In this document: positions 40,847 to 52,121 of the stretch, one piece after another
Numbering within the stretch: position 1 is the first letter of the stretch
How the letters are laid out: the number at the start of each line of letters is the position of its first letter
Assembly (NCBI RefSeq): GCF_009866525.1
Contig: NZ_CM020866.1
Location: 560,260 to 624,259, forward strand
Source of the DNA: Spiroplasma poulsonii
GTDB taxonomy: Bacteria > Bacillota_I > Bacilli_A > Mycoplasmatales > Mycoplasmataceae
Reading direction: 5' to 3'
Length of the DNA: 64,000 bases
Position numbers and translations under genes: made by a program
Notes under the pieces: generated by a model
What the model saw: the letters and a program-made list of their open reading frames with translations, nothing else
Databases searched by the model: none
Told to the model about the DNA's origin: nothing

Positions 40847-42265
40847 ATGAGCTTAGAATTAAACGCATTAATTAATGGCGAATTAATGAATAATGGCGAT
40901 TGATTAGAAATTATATCACCAATTGATAATAAACCCTATGGACGTGTTCCAGCTTTAAAAGAAAAAGAAATTAAGCAAGCTTTTCAAACAGCACGCCAAG
41001 CCCAAAAACCTTGAGCAAAATTAACCTTGTTTGAACGGATTAGTTATTTACGAAAATGAGCAGATTTATTGTTAGTTCATAAAACGAAGTTGGCAAAAAC
41101 TATGGCTTATGAAGTTGGCAAAAGTTTAAAAGATGGCCAAGTTGAAGTTGAACGAAGCATTGAATATATTGATTACACAATTGAAGAAGCAAAACGAGTT
41201 TTTCCAGAAACTTTAACAGGCGATGGTTGAAATGTTCAAAATAAACTTGGCATTTTTTCCCGTGTTCCGAAAGGCGTTGTATTAGCAATTTCACCATTTA
41301 ATTATCCGGTTAACTTAAGTATTGCTAAAATTGTTCCAAGTTTAGTTGTTGGAAATAGTGTTGTTTTTAAACCAGCAACAAATGGGAGTTTAACGGGATT
41401 ATATATGGCAAAATTAGCGCATGAAGTTGGTTTTCCGAAAGGTGTCTTTAATGTTGTAACAGGTCGTGGTCGCGATATTGGTGATTTACTAGTTTTAAAT
41501 CCAGAAATTGATGTAATCTCTTTTACTGGTTCTGTTGCCGTTGGAAATCACATTCGTAAATTAGGCCATGGCAAAGATTTAGTTTTAGAATTAGGTGGAA
41601 AAGATCCAGCATTAGTGTTAAAAGATGCTGATTTAGCAAAAGCTGTGAAAGAAATTATTGGTGGAGCTTATTCTTATTCAGGACAACGTTGTACAGCAAT
41701 TAAACGTGTTTTAGTTGATGAAACAATTGCTGATGAATTAGTTGCACGATTAAAAACAGAAGTTAGCAAGTTAGAGATGGGTTCACCGTTAGAAAACAAA
41801 GCAATTATTCCAGTAATTGATATTAAGGCTGCTGAATTTGTCCAAGAATTAATTGATGATGCTTTGGCAAAAAAAGCAACTTTAGTTATTGGAAATCAAC
41901 GGAAAGATAATTTACTTAGTGCAACTTTAATTGACCATGTTACAGCAGATATGCGATTAGCCTGAGAAGAACCATTTGGACCTGTTTTACCAATTATTCG
42001 TTGTAAAAATGTTGAAGAAATGATTATGTTAGCAAATAAATCGAATTTTAAGTTACAAGCATGTATTTTTACTAATGATATTAATGCTGCTTTCAAAATT
42101 GCTGGTGAATTAGAAACAGGAACTGTTAATATTAATGGTCGTACGCAACGTGGTCCTGATTCATTTCCATTTTTAGGAATTCATGATTCAGGGCAAGGAG
42201 TGCAAGGAATTTGTGAAACCATTAATTCAGTTACTCGTTTTAAAGGTTTAGTAATTAATTACTAA
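40847..42265 (+). CDS. gapN: non-phosphorylating NADP-dependent glyceraldehyde-3-phosphate dehydrogenase
   Basis: The product is 472 aa. It is an aldehyde dehydrogenase fold with the catalytic Glu in VLELGGKDP (about residue 247) and the nucleophile Cys in YSGQRCTAIKR (about 282). The SPFNYPVNLS and GSVAVG motifs form the cofactor site. GTVNINGRTQRGPDSFPFLGIHDSG near the C-terminus is specific for GapN, which binds the phosphate of glyceraldehyde-3-P. The enzyme bypasses ATP-making glycolysis and supplies NADPH. ATG 40847 follows AAGAGGCAGTG. It stands as a separate transcription unit between trmFO and a small broken gene. Confidence 0.92.
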
Positions 42266-42342
42266 AGTAATTTTAAAGAACCTTTTTTCATTTTATTCTT
42301 ATTTTATGATATATTATATTTGTAAAGTAGGGGGAAAATAAT

Positions 42343-42675
42343 ATGGAACAAAAAGAGGAACAAATGTCCTTACGCGAAGAAAAAATTGAACAATCGTTAA
42401 ATGAACTAATGTTAACAGTTTAGGATGTCAATTTAGATCTTAGTGAATTGCAAGAACGAGCAAGTTTAAATAATAGCACCGTTGTTGATGATTATGAAAA
42501 TATTACCGACCAAATAAAAAATATTGAAAAAGAGATCTGTGAATTAGAATATAAGTTTGATATTACTGAAATTTCATTATATTTAATATTTTTAGATTTA
42601 AAACTATCATTTAATATTTTAAAAAATAAATTAGAAGCAACAAAGTATTTAATAAAACTTTTTAAAAGACAGTAA
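42343..42675 (+). pseudogene. small acidic/coiled-coil protein gene with an in-frame TAG
   Basis: ATG 42343 follows GTAGGGGG. The 110-codon frame is interrupted only by TAG at 42421-42423, codon 27, and continues in the same frame to TAA 42675. Both sides are Glu/Lys/Leu-rich and helical (LREEKIEQSLNELMLT; NITDQIKNIEKEICELEYKF). The C-terminal part is hydrophobic. It is probably a recently inactivated gene; re-initiation further on is possible. The family is unknown. Confidence 0.55.
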
Positions 42676-42727
42676 TCAATTATTATTGTCTTTTCTATTA
42701 TTGCAATAGCGGGGGAGAGCATTTCAG

Positions 42728-43171
42728 ATGAATTTAAAGCAAGAAAAATTTTTATTTACTGATGGAGAAGAACATCTAATTTCTGATTTTCAAAAAGAAA
42801 AGGGTTATATTTTTTATTTTTTTCCAAAGGCAGCAACAGCAGGTTGCGCGCTAGAAACGGTTGCTTATAATCGTTATTATCAAAAATTTTTAACGGCAGG
42901 TTATAATGTTATTGGTATTAGTAGAGATAATTTAAAAAAACAAACTAAATTTCAACAAGATCATGCTGTTGAATTTCCAATGCTTTGTGATGTTGATGAA
43001 AGATTATGTAAAATGTTTGATGTGTTAAAACAAAAGAAAATGTTTAATAATGTTTATATGGGAATTGAACGTAGTACTTTTTTATTAAATAATGATTTTG
43101 AAATTATTGAAGTATGACGAAAAGTAGCCCCAGTTGAACACATTAAAACTGTTTTATCCGCCGTATTGTAA
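42728..43171 (+). CDS. bcp: peroxiredoxin of the BCP (bacterioferritin comigratory protein) type
   Basis: The product is 147 aa. The active-site segment FPKAATAGCALETVAYN matches the BCP/AhpC thioredoxin-fold motif, with the peroxidatic Cys in GCALE. The family normally has TPGCT, so Pro-to-Ala and Thr-to-Ala changes flank the Cys and the activity may be altered. It would reduce peroxides with thioredoxin. ATG 42728 follows GGGGGAGAGC. A hairpin terminator follows before the MATE genes. Confidence 0.8.
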
Positions 43172-43244
43172 CTAATTAGTTATTATAAATTAACAAGGAT
43201 AATAAATAATAGTTTTAACAACAAATGAATGGTCCGCTTACTAG

Positions 43245-43284
43245 AATCTAATTTATTATTGCTAATTAAATTAGATTTTGTTTA
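43245..43284 (+). terminator. terminator after the peroxiredoxin gene
   Basis: AATCTAATTT (43245-43254) pairs with AAATTAGATT (43268-43277), followed by TTGTTT. Confidence 0.65.
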
Positions 43285-43314
43285 TAAACATAGAAAGAAT
43301 AATGAGGAAACATA

Positions 43315-44922
43315 ATGGAAGAAAAATTAATAATGACAAAACGCGAACATAAGTTGCGTTATGCTAAACCGTGATCTGCAATTTGGTATTTTTGTGGTCC
43401 AATGGTGTTAATTATGGTTATTCAAGGGTTATATAATATTATTGATAAAAATATGGCCCAGAGTTTTACAAGTGTAGATATTATGAAACGATTTATTATT
43501 GATGAACATACCGCAAATAATTTAGTAAATATTACAACCGGTTATACAATGACGGCATTTTATACGTTATTTGCCTTTGCATCATTATTTGGTGTTGGAG
43601 CATCAATTGTTTTTTCAATGGAATATGGACGGCGTAATATTGCACAAATGCGACGAATTGTTGGGAACATGGTTGGCTTACAAATTGTTTTATCAATTCT
43701 GGTTGCCATAGTATTATTCTTTTTAATGAATGAACATTTTGGAGCATTATTGGTCAAAGCTCAAATGAATGGTGGAATGTCAGGACTGGCGCAAAGTCGT
43801 TATATTACTTTATCGTGAGAATATTCCCGCGTGTTTATTTTTTGTGCACCACTATTGTTTTTATCGTTTGCGTTACCAACTTTTCTACGAACAGAAGGGA
43901 AAGTATTTATTGTTTTAATAATGCAAATTATTTCAATCCCAGTTAATGTTTTATTTTCGTTTATTTTTGCAAAATTAGCACATTTGCAAATGTCGGGAGT
44001 AATGATGGGAAGTATGATGGCTTGAATTTTTAACATTGTGTTTTCTGCTTGTGTTATTATTTTTTCAAAAAATTCATATTGTAAATTTAATTGAAGGGAA
44101 ATGATATGATCACGAGAAATTATCAAACGATCATTTCCAATTGGAATTGGAGCCTTTTTTCTTAATTTTGCAATGGCAATTCAAGTTTTAATTTCAACAA
44201 TTTTAGTTGTCCATTTGCCAGGTCAAGATGATGTCTTAATTACTGTTAATGGTCAAAAAGTATTAACAACTTCGGTTGGAATTTATATTTGTCAGTTAGT
44301 TTATTCTACCGTTTCCCCGTTTATTGTCATTTTTACTTCTGCTGGTGTAGGTTTAGCACAAGGAGCAACTGCGATTTGTGCTTATGCTTTTGGAGCGAAA
44401 AAATATAAACGAATTGAACGAATTATTTTTCGAGTTGCAATTTTAGAGGTAGCATGATTTACATTTGTTTTTCTGCTAATTTTAGCATTTGCGGATAAGA
44501 TGATGTTAATTTATAACTTTCCGCAAGAACTCGTTGGTCACTATCGTTGATACACTGTTTTAGCATTTTCAACTTATATTTTTGCATCAGTAACTTATAC
44601 TTCAATGGCACTATATTCAGCAATTGGAAAATCAACCCAAACGCTAATATGTTCAATGCTTCGTTCTTTAATTGTAATGGTCCCATTATCATTCATTGGT
44701 TATGGAGTTAGTTTATTAACTGGCAATAATATTGATTACTTTATTTTGATTGGCTTAAATGATTTAATTTGTGCCTTCATTATTGGTCCAATGTTAATTT
44801 CAACTTGACGAAAAAATAAAGCGAAATTAATTGATCATCCAGATGATTTTGAGCAACAAAACCGTAATAATTTACAAGCTAATGTTGTTGATGCAATTTC
44901 ATTGGAAAGTGATATTAAATAA
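43315..44922 (+). CDS. MATE-family multidrug exporter, intact copy 1
   Basis: The product is 535 aa from ATG 43315 after ATGAGGAAA. Twelve hydrophobic segments are present in two related halves, with MATE signatures such as VIQGLYNIIDKNMA near the first helix and GLAQGATAICAYAFGAKKYKR after the central loop. A charged C-terminal tail follows. MATE transporters export cationic compounds using Na+ or H+ gradients; the substrate is unknown. It is longer than typical MATE proteins (about 450 aa) because of extra periplasm-side-like loops (for example after VVHLPGQDDVL). It is followed 93 bp later by a second MATE gene, and a third, broken homologue lies at 21959-25339. Confidence 0.85.
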
Positions 44923-45015
44923 AAAATAATGCAATATTACTTTTTATTCTAGTAATGTTTTTGAAAATACGATAAAATTAATAAGAAAGGGATTTACAGA
45001 AGGGACGGACTGTTA

Positions 45016-46623
45016 GTGCACAAAAGTGTTTTTTCAAAAACTGAGATTAAGTTGCGTTATGATAATTTATGAAAAATAATTTTTGTTTTTTCATTACCAA
45101 CTGTTTTTGTGATGGCAATTTCAGCTTCCTATCCGATTTTGGACAAACTAATTGCTTTAACATTTGTAACTCCCAATGTTTATCATTATCAACCATACTT
45201 AGATTGATATCGAGAAAATATTAATAACAATAATGGTGTTTTAAGTTATCAAGTAGCAAAAATCTTTGTTAATTTAGCAACTCATTTTTCAGGTCAAATT
45301 TACAACCTTCTTTTAGCATTTGCTGTTTTAATTGCAATTGGGACTTCAATTACTTTTACGATTAAATATGGACAAAATAATAAACAACAAACACAATCCT
45401 TAGCTGGGAATGCCCTAACAATTACAATTTTATTTTCAATTGTTGCGGCTTTTTTTGTTTTTTGTTTAGTTTTTCCTAAATGAGATAATATTATGATTTT
45501 TATTCAGTTAAGTAAAAAAGGGTCATGAATTACAAAAGATTTAACTTGGCGTTATGTTTTTCCAATGTTGTTGGCGAGTCCGTTAATGTTTATTAGTTAC
45601 TTATTATTAACGTTATTACGTACTGATGGAAAAGGGCGGATTGTAGTTTATATTATGGTTGGATCAATTTTAGTTAATGTTTGTTTTTCAATCATATTAG
45701 TTAAGTATGCTAATTTGTTATTAGAAGGAACAATGTTTGGTACTATTATCTCATGAGTTTTTATTATTGTTGTTTCATTAATTTGCATTTATCGTAACAA
45801 AGATTCATACTTACGATTTCATTGAAAAGATTTATTTTATTTTCGTAAATCAACTGTAAAAGAAATTTTTCGATTAGGATTTTCATCATTTCTTAATAAT
45901 TTAGGAATTGTTTTAGTTTCCATTTTATCATCAACAATTATGTCATATTTGCCAGGTCAATTTGATGAAAAACAAAGAAGTGGTTTATCAGCGTTTCAAT
46001 TATTTAATAGTGCAATGACACCTTGAGTTGTCTTTTTTACCGCAATTGCGTTAGGGTTTGCACAAGGAATTAAATCGATTATTGGATATAATTATGGGGC
46101 AAAAAAATATTTACGGATGTATCAAACTTGCTGATATGGCTTAATTATTATTGGAAGTTGATTATTTTTTGTCCTCTTATTATTTATTGGTCTTGGTCCA
46201 CAATTATTAATGACTTTTGCTTTTCCATCATCATTAGTTGATCAATATCGGTGAACATCAGTCTTAATGCTAATGAGTTACCCGTGTGCGGCGATTTCTT
46301 TTATGGGTGTTACGCTATTTCAGGGGATGAATAATGCCCGAAAGGCAGCGTTGTGTTCTTCATTTCGAACACTTATTGTATTACCAGTCTTGATGTTAGC
46401 GGGAGCCTTTATTGTTCGTGGTTTATCAGATGGAACACCAAAAAATAACATTTATTATTTCATTATGATAGGTTTTAATGACTTAATTTCGGGAATTATT
46501 GTGGGTATTATTCTATATTCATTCTGATATAAACACCGTCATAGTATTTTTAATGAAGTAAGTAAAATGGATCAAGAGTATTTACGTATTAAAACCCGCC
46601 ATAATAAAAATAAAATACAATAA
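45016..46623 (+). CDS. MATE-family multidrug exporter, intact copy 2
   Basis: The product is 535 aa, using GTG 45016 as start; the ribosome site is weak (GAAGGGA 14 bp upstream), so the start is uncertain. It shares the 12-helix layout and motifs of its neighbour: FAQGIKSIIGYNYGAKKYLRM, TLLRTDGKGRI and IGFNDLISGI. Sequence divergence between the two is considerable, so the duplication is old. Two tandem full-length MATE proteins may work as separate pumps or, less likely, as partners. Confidence 0.83.
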
Positions 46624-46731
46624 TTATATACTTTTCTTTTATTTTTGACAATAATTTTATTTATTTTTTTACAATTTTATAGTATAATATACTTATCAAA
46701 CAAAATGGCATATTAAAGTGGGGGGTATCAC

Positions 46732-47886
46732 ATGAATAATAGTGGAGTAAAAACTACCGAAGGAATAGACAATAGTTCGATTTCTTTTAATCCTAACAAT
46801 ACTACAGGTAGTGGTAGTTTATTTAATCAAAATCCTCCGTTAACACCATTGTCAAAGCCAATTAAGGTTCCGTTAGACAAGGATGGTTTTAAAGCAGGAC
46901 CCAATCCGGCTTTTAATCCATCATATATTTCACAAGCATTAGGAATTAATGGAACAACATTACAAGCACAATACAACAAATCAATTTATCAACCAATTAT
47001 ATATCAACCATATCTAATACCAGTTGTAAATAACGCGCCTAATATGGGAATGAATCAGTATGGGATGATGCCACAATTTCCAGGAATGATGATGGGATAT
47101 CCACAATTTCCAGGAATGATGATGGGATATCCACAATTTCCAGGAATGATGATGGGATATCCACAATTTCCAGGAATGATGATGGCATATCAGCCGTTGG
47201 CAGGACCAGATTTAACACAACAATATCAACCGATGCCACAACAAACACCTCAAGAAGCTAACCATTCAGGACAAGAAAAACAAGCACATGATGATGGTAG
47301 TCATTTTGCAATTATGAATCCAGATTTAATGAAACATCAACATAAAGATGATGGTGATTTTGGTGACTTTAATGATGATTTTGATGATGATATTGCTCCA
47401 TTTTCAAATCCTAATTCAGGTGGTAATGATTTTGATTCAGATTTTAATACGGGAAGTAATTTTGGACAACTAAATCCAAATTTTGGTCCAGCAAATAACT
47501 TTAATGATCAAGGGCCAAGTTTTGGACCAACACCAGACTTTAATGCTGCTCCTAGTTTTAACACTCCAAGTGATTTTAATTCAACTTCAGAATTTAATCC
47601 AAATGGTGCAGGCTTGGGACAAATGGAACCAGTTAAAATGCCATTTGCACAAGGTAATAATTTTAATCAAAGAGTGAATAATGCAAACCTTGAGGGCTAT
47701 GACGAAGATTCAGAAAAACAAAGATTACCAATATGAGCAATCGTATTAATTGTTATCTTGGCGGTCTTAATTGTTGCAGTAGTAGTGATTGTTATGTTGT
47801 ACTTTAACTTACAAGCAGTTCATGATTTAATTAATGGTTGATTTGGTCTTGATGTTCCGTTTGACCCCTGATTTTTAAAAAAATAA
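46732..47886 (+). CDS. Q/P/N-rich single-pass membrane protein with tandem QFPGMMMGYP repeats
   Basis: The product is 384 aa from ATG 46732 after GTGGGGGG. A long polar N-terminal region is followed by four 10-residue repeats (residues about 114-153), then an acidic Asp/Phe/Asn-rich stretch (DGDFGDFNDDFDDDIAPF) and FN-P repeats. One membrane helix lies near the C-terminus (about 336-360, WAIVLIVILAVLIVAVVVIV), with a short tail ending DPWFLKK. The disordered domain with a C-terminal anchor recalls mollicute cytoskeletal or adhesion-associated proteins, but no family is recognised. A terminator follows. Confidence 0.7.
47071..47190. repeat. 4 x 30-bp tandem repeat within the 46732 gene
   Basis: Units begin at 47071, 47101, 47131 and 47161. 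The first three are identical and the fourth differs by one base near its end. Each encodes QFPGMMMGYP in frame. Confidence 0.95.
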
Positions 47887-47918
47887 AAACAAGGAATCAT
47901 TCCTTGTTTTTATTTTTT
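47886..47918 (+). terminator. terminator after the repeat-bearing gene
   Basis: AAAACAAGGAAT/ATTCCTTGTTTT with a short loop and long T-run. A second hairpin at about 47933-47961 (AGTCTAGAT/ATCTAGACT) follows without T-run. Confidence 0.88.
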
Positions 47919-48052
47919 TTATTATTAATAAAAAAGTCTAGATAAGGGTTAAATCTAGACTTCTTATACAGTATTTAAATTTGAAAGGTTATATTTGAAA
48001 AAATTATTTTGTTATATATTTTAGGTCGTTAATTTATTTTGCTTGTATTATT

Positions 48053-48388
48053 TTATCATACTTGTGGTGGTAAAGTACTCTTTTTAAATTTAAAAAATCA
48101 AACGACAAAACCTAAGCATACTAATAGAACATTTTGATTTGGTTTTGAAAACCGATTAATTTTGCGAATAATTTGTTTATTATATTGGCAATTATTTTCT
48201 TCGTTGATTAAAGTAACTTCTGTTTCATTAATAACATTTTCTTGATGAATTGAATTAGTTAAAATATAAGCATAATCAAATTCTGTTTCATTTTCATATT
48301 TACTACGAAGAGGATTAAAAGTTCCAGGAATAAATAAACTTAATGAAAACCTAATTTTTTTAATGATATGTTTTAAAAATTTATTCAT
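48053..48388 (-). CDS. hypothetical protein with C-terminal membrane segment
   Basis: The product is 111 aa on the minus strand, from ATG 48388 to TAA 48053 with one TGA Trp codon. The N-terminus is basic and hydrophobic (MNKFLKHIIKKIRFSLSLFI), the middle is acidic, and a helix near residues 88-103 (NVLLVCLGFVVWFFKF) would anchor it. A GAAGTG ribosome site lies upstream on its strand. It is divergent from thyA. Family unknown. Confidence 0.5.
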
Positions 48389-48528
48389 TGCTATTCACTT
48401 CTTATGATTATTCATATGATAACATAAAAAAATAATATTGTTAATATTTTTTTTATTTTTTCTGATGATTTTATTTTGAAATAAGGTAAGATTTAAGTAT
48501 GGAAAAATAGAAAACAAGGTGAAAATTA

Positions 48529-49398
48529 ATGGAACAATATCTTAAGATGGCACGGTTTATTTTAAATCACGGTCAAGACAAAGATGATCGAACAAATACT
48601 GGTACAATTTCTTATTTTGGTTATCAAATGCGTTTTAATTTACAAAAAGGTTTTCCGTTATTAACAACAAAAAAGGTTCATTTTAAATCAGTTGTCTATG
48701 AATTATTATGGTTTATTAAAGGTGATACGAATATTAAGTATTTAGTTGATAACAATGTTCGAATTTGAAATGAGTGACCATATGAAAAATATAAAGCATC
48801 ATCACAATATCAGAATGAGTCATTACCTGAATTTGTGGAAAAGATTAAAACCGATGCTGCTTTTGCAACTGCTTTTGGTGATTTAGGACCGGTATATGGA
48901 AAACAATGACGAAACTTTAATGGTGTTGATCAGTTAGTGACTTTGCTAGATAATTTAAAAACAAATCCATATTCACGTCGCCATATTATTAGTGCTTGAA
49001 ATCCAGCCGAGGTTGAGGAAATGGCGTTACCGCCATGTCATACTTTAATGCAATTTTATGTTTCAAAAGATAATAAATTAAGTTGTCAATTATATCAACG
49101 TAGTGCTGATGTGTTTTTAGGTGTTCCTTTTAATATTGCAAGTTATTCATTGTTAACGCATTTAATTGCACAAGTTTCAGGATTAGAAGTTGGTGATTTT
49201 GTTTATACGTTGGGAGATTGCCATATTTACAAAAATCATCTTTCGCAAATTAATGTGCAGTTAACAAGAACACCACACAAATTACCGACATTGAAATTAA
49301 ACCCAACAATTAATTCTTTATTTGATTTTGGTTATGAAGATATTACCCTTGAAAATTATAATCCAGATTCATTAATTAAAGGAGTTGTTGCTGTTTAA
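48529..49398 (+). CDS. thyA: thymidylate synthase
   Basis: The product is 289 aa. Catalytic Cys (about residue 170) lies in [13 protein letters not shown], with substrate-binding RRHIISAWNP and [24 protein letters not shown]. These are the full ThyA signatures. It converts dUMP to dTMP and uses methylene-THF, making dihydrofolate. The dihydrofolate is recycled by the product of the next gene, whose ATG overlaps the thyA stop by one base. Start ATG 48529 is preceded by CAAGGTG. Confidence 0.97.
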
Positions 49399-49880
49399 TG
49401 ATTAAGTTATTATGAGCAATGGATGAAAATAATTTAATTGGAAAAAATAATCATTTACCATGACATTTAAAAGAAGAGTTACAACATTTTAAAAGAACAA
49501 CAGTTGGGCAAACAATATTGCTTGGTCGTTTAACTTACGAAGGAATTGGTGGACCATTACCAAATCGAAAAACATTAGTTTTAACAACTAATCAAAATTA
49601 TGTTATTAATCATCCTGATGTTAAAGTAGTAACAAATTTGAATGATATTATCAATATTTATCAGTACAATCCAACAGATGATATTTACATTTGTGGTGGG
49701 AAAAAAATTTATGAAGCAACCTTACCGTATGCTGATGAATTAATTATTAGTTATATTAAAGTCAAATATGAAGGAGACACTTATTTTTCAACATTTGATT
49801 TAGCACAATTTATTTTAATTAAAACCGTTGAATCAGAGCAATTTGTAATAAAATATTATAAGAGAAAGGAACAAAGTTAG
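49398..49880 (+). CDS. folA: dihydrofolate reductase
   Basis: The product is 160 aa, normal length. The N-terminus MIKLLWAMDENNLIGKNNHLPW and HLKEELQHFKRTT match the DHFR folate site. The NADPH-binding GRLTYEGIGGPLPNRKTLVL and IYICGGKKIYE follow. It reduces dihydrofolate, keeping ThyA and TrmFO supplied. It is translationally coupled to thyA (TAATG) and ends 1 bp before the plsC start. Confidence 0.95.
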
Positions 49881-49881
49881 T

Positions 49882-50661
49882 ATGTTAAATATTTGAAAAA
49901 TTATCCTTACATGGCCACGGTTTTTACGAACAATTACGAAGGCAAAAAGTATTAGTAAAAAAATTAAGCGTGATCCCAATATTATTTTTGAAGAATATCG
50001 TTACCATTGATTGCAAAAACGGACACGTTATATGTTGTGGGTGTATGATGTTAAAATAATTGTTCATGATCGTGACAATTGAGTTGATAAAGGTTGCTTA
50101 ATGGTGGCTAATCATCAATCAAATGTTGATCCAGCTTTATTATTTGTTTTAAATGATTTTAACAAAACAGCACCGTGTGCTTTTATTGCTAAAAAAGAAT
50201 TAGCAAATGATAAAACATTTAAAAACTTTTTAACATTAATTGATGTTTTATTTTTAGACCGTGATAATCCTCGTCAAGCTTTAGAGTTAATGAAAGAAGC
50301 TAATGATTTAATTCGAGTGCCAAGAACAATGGTTGTTTTTCCGGAAGGAACTCGTAGTTGTAATCAAGAAATGGGGGAATTTCATGCCGGTAGTTTTAAA
50401 ATTGCTCAGAAAGCACATGCGCCAATTATTCCAGTTTCAATAATTAATTCTTATCCAATCTTTAATAAGGAATATAAAAAAAAGGGAAAAAAATATGTTC
50501 ATATTGTTTTCCATAAACCAATTAAACCAGATACCTTTATGACAAAACCAACAGAGTTAATAGCGAATAATGTTAAACAAATTATTCAAAAGGGAATCGA
50601 ACAATACCGTGATGTCGATCACAAAAAAGCTTATTTAGAATATAGTTCAATAATTAAATAA
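49882..50661 (+). CDS. plsC: 1-acyl-sn-glycerol-3-phosphate acyltransferase (PlsC family)
   Basis: The product is 259 aa. The catalytic HX4D motif appears as VANHQSNVDP (about residues 73-82) and the glycerophosphate-binding motif as FPEGTRSC (about 153-160). PIIPVSIINS is the usual fourth motif. An N-terminal amphipathic or membrane helix (MLNIWKIILTWPRFL) attaches it to the membrane. It makes phosphatidic acid from lysophosphatidic acid. It sits in the thyA-folA-plsC operon, although its function is unrelated to folate. Confidence 0.9.
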
Positions 50662-50709
50662 AGCTTCATTAAAGAAAAAAAACACATAACGTAAAAGGAA
50701 CTAGTAACT

Positions 50710-52020
50710 ATGAATATTTTAGCTTTAATTGATAAAAAGAAATATGGTCAAGAATTAACTCGTGAAGAAATTAATTTTATTGTGGAAGGTTACACAACGG
50801 GGTTAATTCCCGATTATCAAATGTCAGCCTTTTTAATGGCAATTTATTTTCAATCAATGTCTATTTCTGAAATTTCATTTTTAACCGAAGCGATGATTAA
50901 TTCAGGTGAAATTTATGATTTATCATCAATTCCCGGATTTAAAGTTGATAAACATTCTTCTGGCGGAATTGGGGATAAGGTTAGTTTAATTTATGCACCA
51001 TTAGTTGCTGCTTTTGGTTTGAAAGTTGCAAAAATGTCTGGCCGTGGTTTAGGGCAAACGGGTGGTACAATTGATAAATTAGAGAGCATTCCTGGATTTA
51101 AAGTTGAAATTCCCTTTTCTGAATTTGTTAAAATTATTAATCAAACAAATTTATCAATTATGTCACAATCGAATAATATTGTTCCAGCTGATAAGAAAAT
51201 CTATGCGTTACGAGATGTAACAGCAACTGTTGATTCTTTACCATTAGTTGCTGCCAGTATTATGTGTAAAAAAATTGCAACAGGAAGTGATGGCATTGTT
51301 TTAGATGTTAAGTGCGGAAGTGGTGCTTTTATGAAAACAATTTCAGAAGCACGAAAATTAGCTCAAATTATGGTTGAATTAGGAATTAAATTTAATAAGA
51401 AAATTGCGGCGGAAATTACTAATATGTCCCAACCATTAGGACGTGCAATTGGTAATGCAATTGAAATTTATGAAGTTTTGCAAACATTAAAAGGAACAGG
51501 ACCAGATGATTTAAACTATATTGTGGCTGAATCAGCAGCGTTAAGTTTATTCCAAGCTGGTTTATTTCCCGATTTAGCATCAGCTGTTGTTACTTGTCAA
51601 GAAAAATTGCAAACGGAAGAACCTTTAAGCTATTTCCGTGCTTTTATCAAGGCTCAAGGTGGCGATTTAAGTTTTATTGATAATAATTTACCGCTAAAAG
51701 ATATTTTAAAGGTAAAAAATATTATTGAAATTAAAGCAGAGCAAGCTGGATATATGGAAATTACTGATACAAATGAATTAGGCTTATTAGCTGTTCGCTT
51801 GGGAGCAGGCCGAACAACAAAAGATGAAGTGATTGATTATCATGCTGGAATTTATCTTAATAAAAAAACAGGTGAAAAAGTTGCTGTTGGTGATGTGGTA
51901 ATGACTTTATATACTAATCGTTATGTTACTGAACCAGTTTATGAATGAGTAAAACAAACTTTTAAAATTACTAGTACAAAACCACGTGAACAAGAATTAA
52001 TTTATGAAATAATTCAGTAA
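50710..52020 (+). CDS. deoA: pyrimidine-nucleoside/thymidine phosphorylase
   Basis: The product is 436 aa. The family signature KMSGRGLGQTGGTIDKLES is complete, with phosphate-binding KHSSGGIGDKVSL and DVKCGSGAFM. It cleaves thymidine, deoxyuridine or uridine with phosphate. Mollicute and Bacillus enzymes of this kind are Pdp-like, so the substrate range (DeoA versus Pdp) is not settled. ATG 50710 follows AAAGGAAC. It lies 48 bp after plsC and is followed by a strong terminator, so it probably closes the thyA operon. Confidence 0.93.
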
Positions 52021-52050
52021 AAAAGTGATTCATTTAAAATCACTTTTTTA
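52021..52050 (+). terminator. terminator after deoA
   Basis: AAAAGTGATT pairs with AATCACTTTT, followed by T. Confidence 0.88.
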
Positions 52051-52121
52051 CTTATAACATCTTTAATTTTTTTAAAATATCGTTATTATTAATTAAGAGT
52101 ATAAAAAACAGGAGAAAGAAA

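Noticed and set aside
42249-42266. Perfect palindrome over the gapN stop codon (TTAGTAATTAATTACTAA)
   Set aside because: It consists of Val-Ile-Asn-Tyr codons and the stop in A+T-rich sequence, has no T-run, and may be chance.
47071-47190. Regular 30-bp repeats resembling a CRISPR array
   Set aside because: The units are contiguous without spacers and encode an in-frame decapeptide repeat.
47933-47968. TAGACTTCTT beside an inverted repeat, like an IS5 end
   Set aside because: Only about ten bases match the IS end and the following bases diverge; the local hairpin AGTCTAGAT/ATCTAGACT explains it better.
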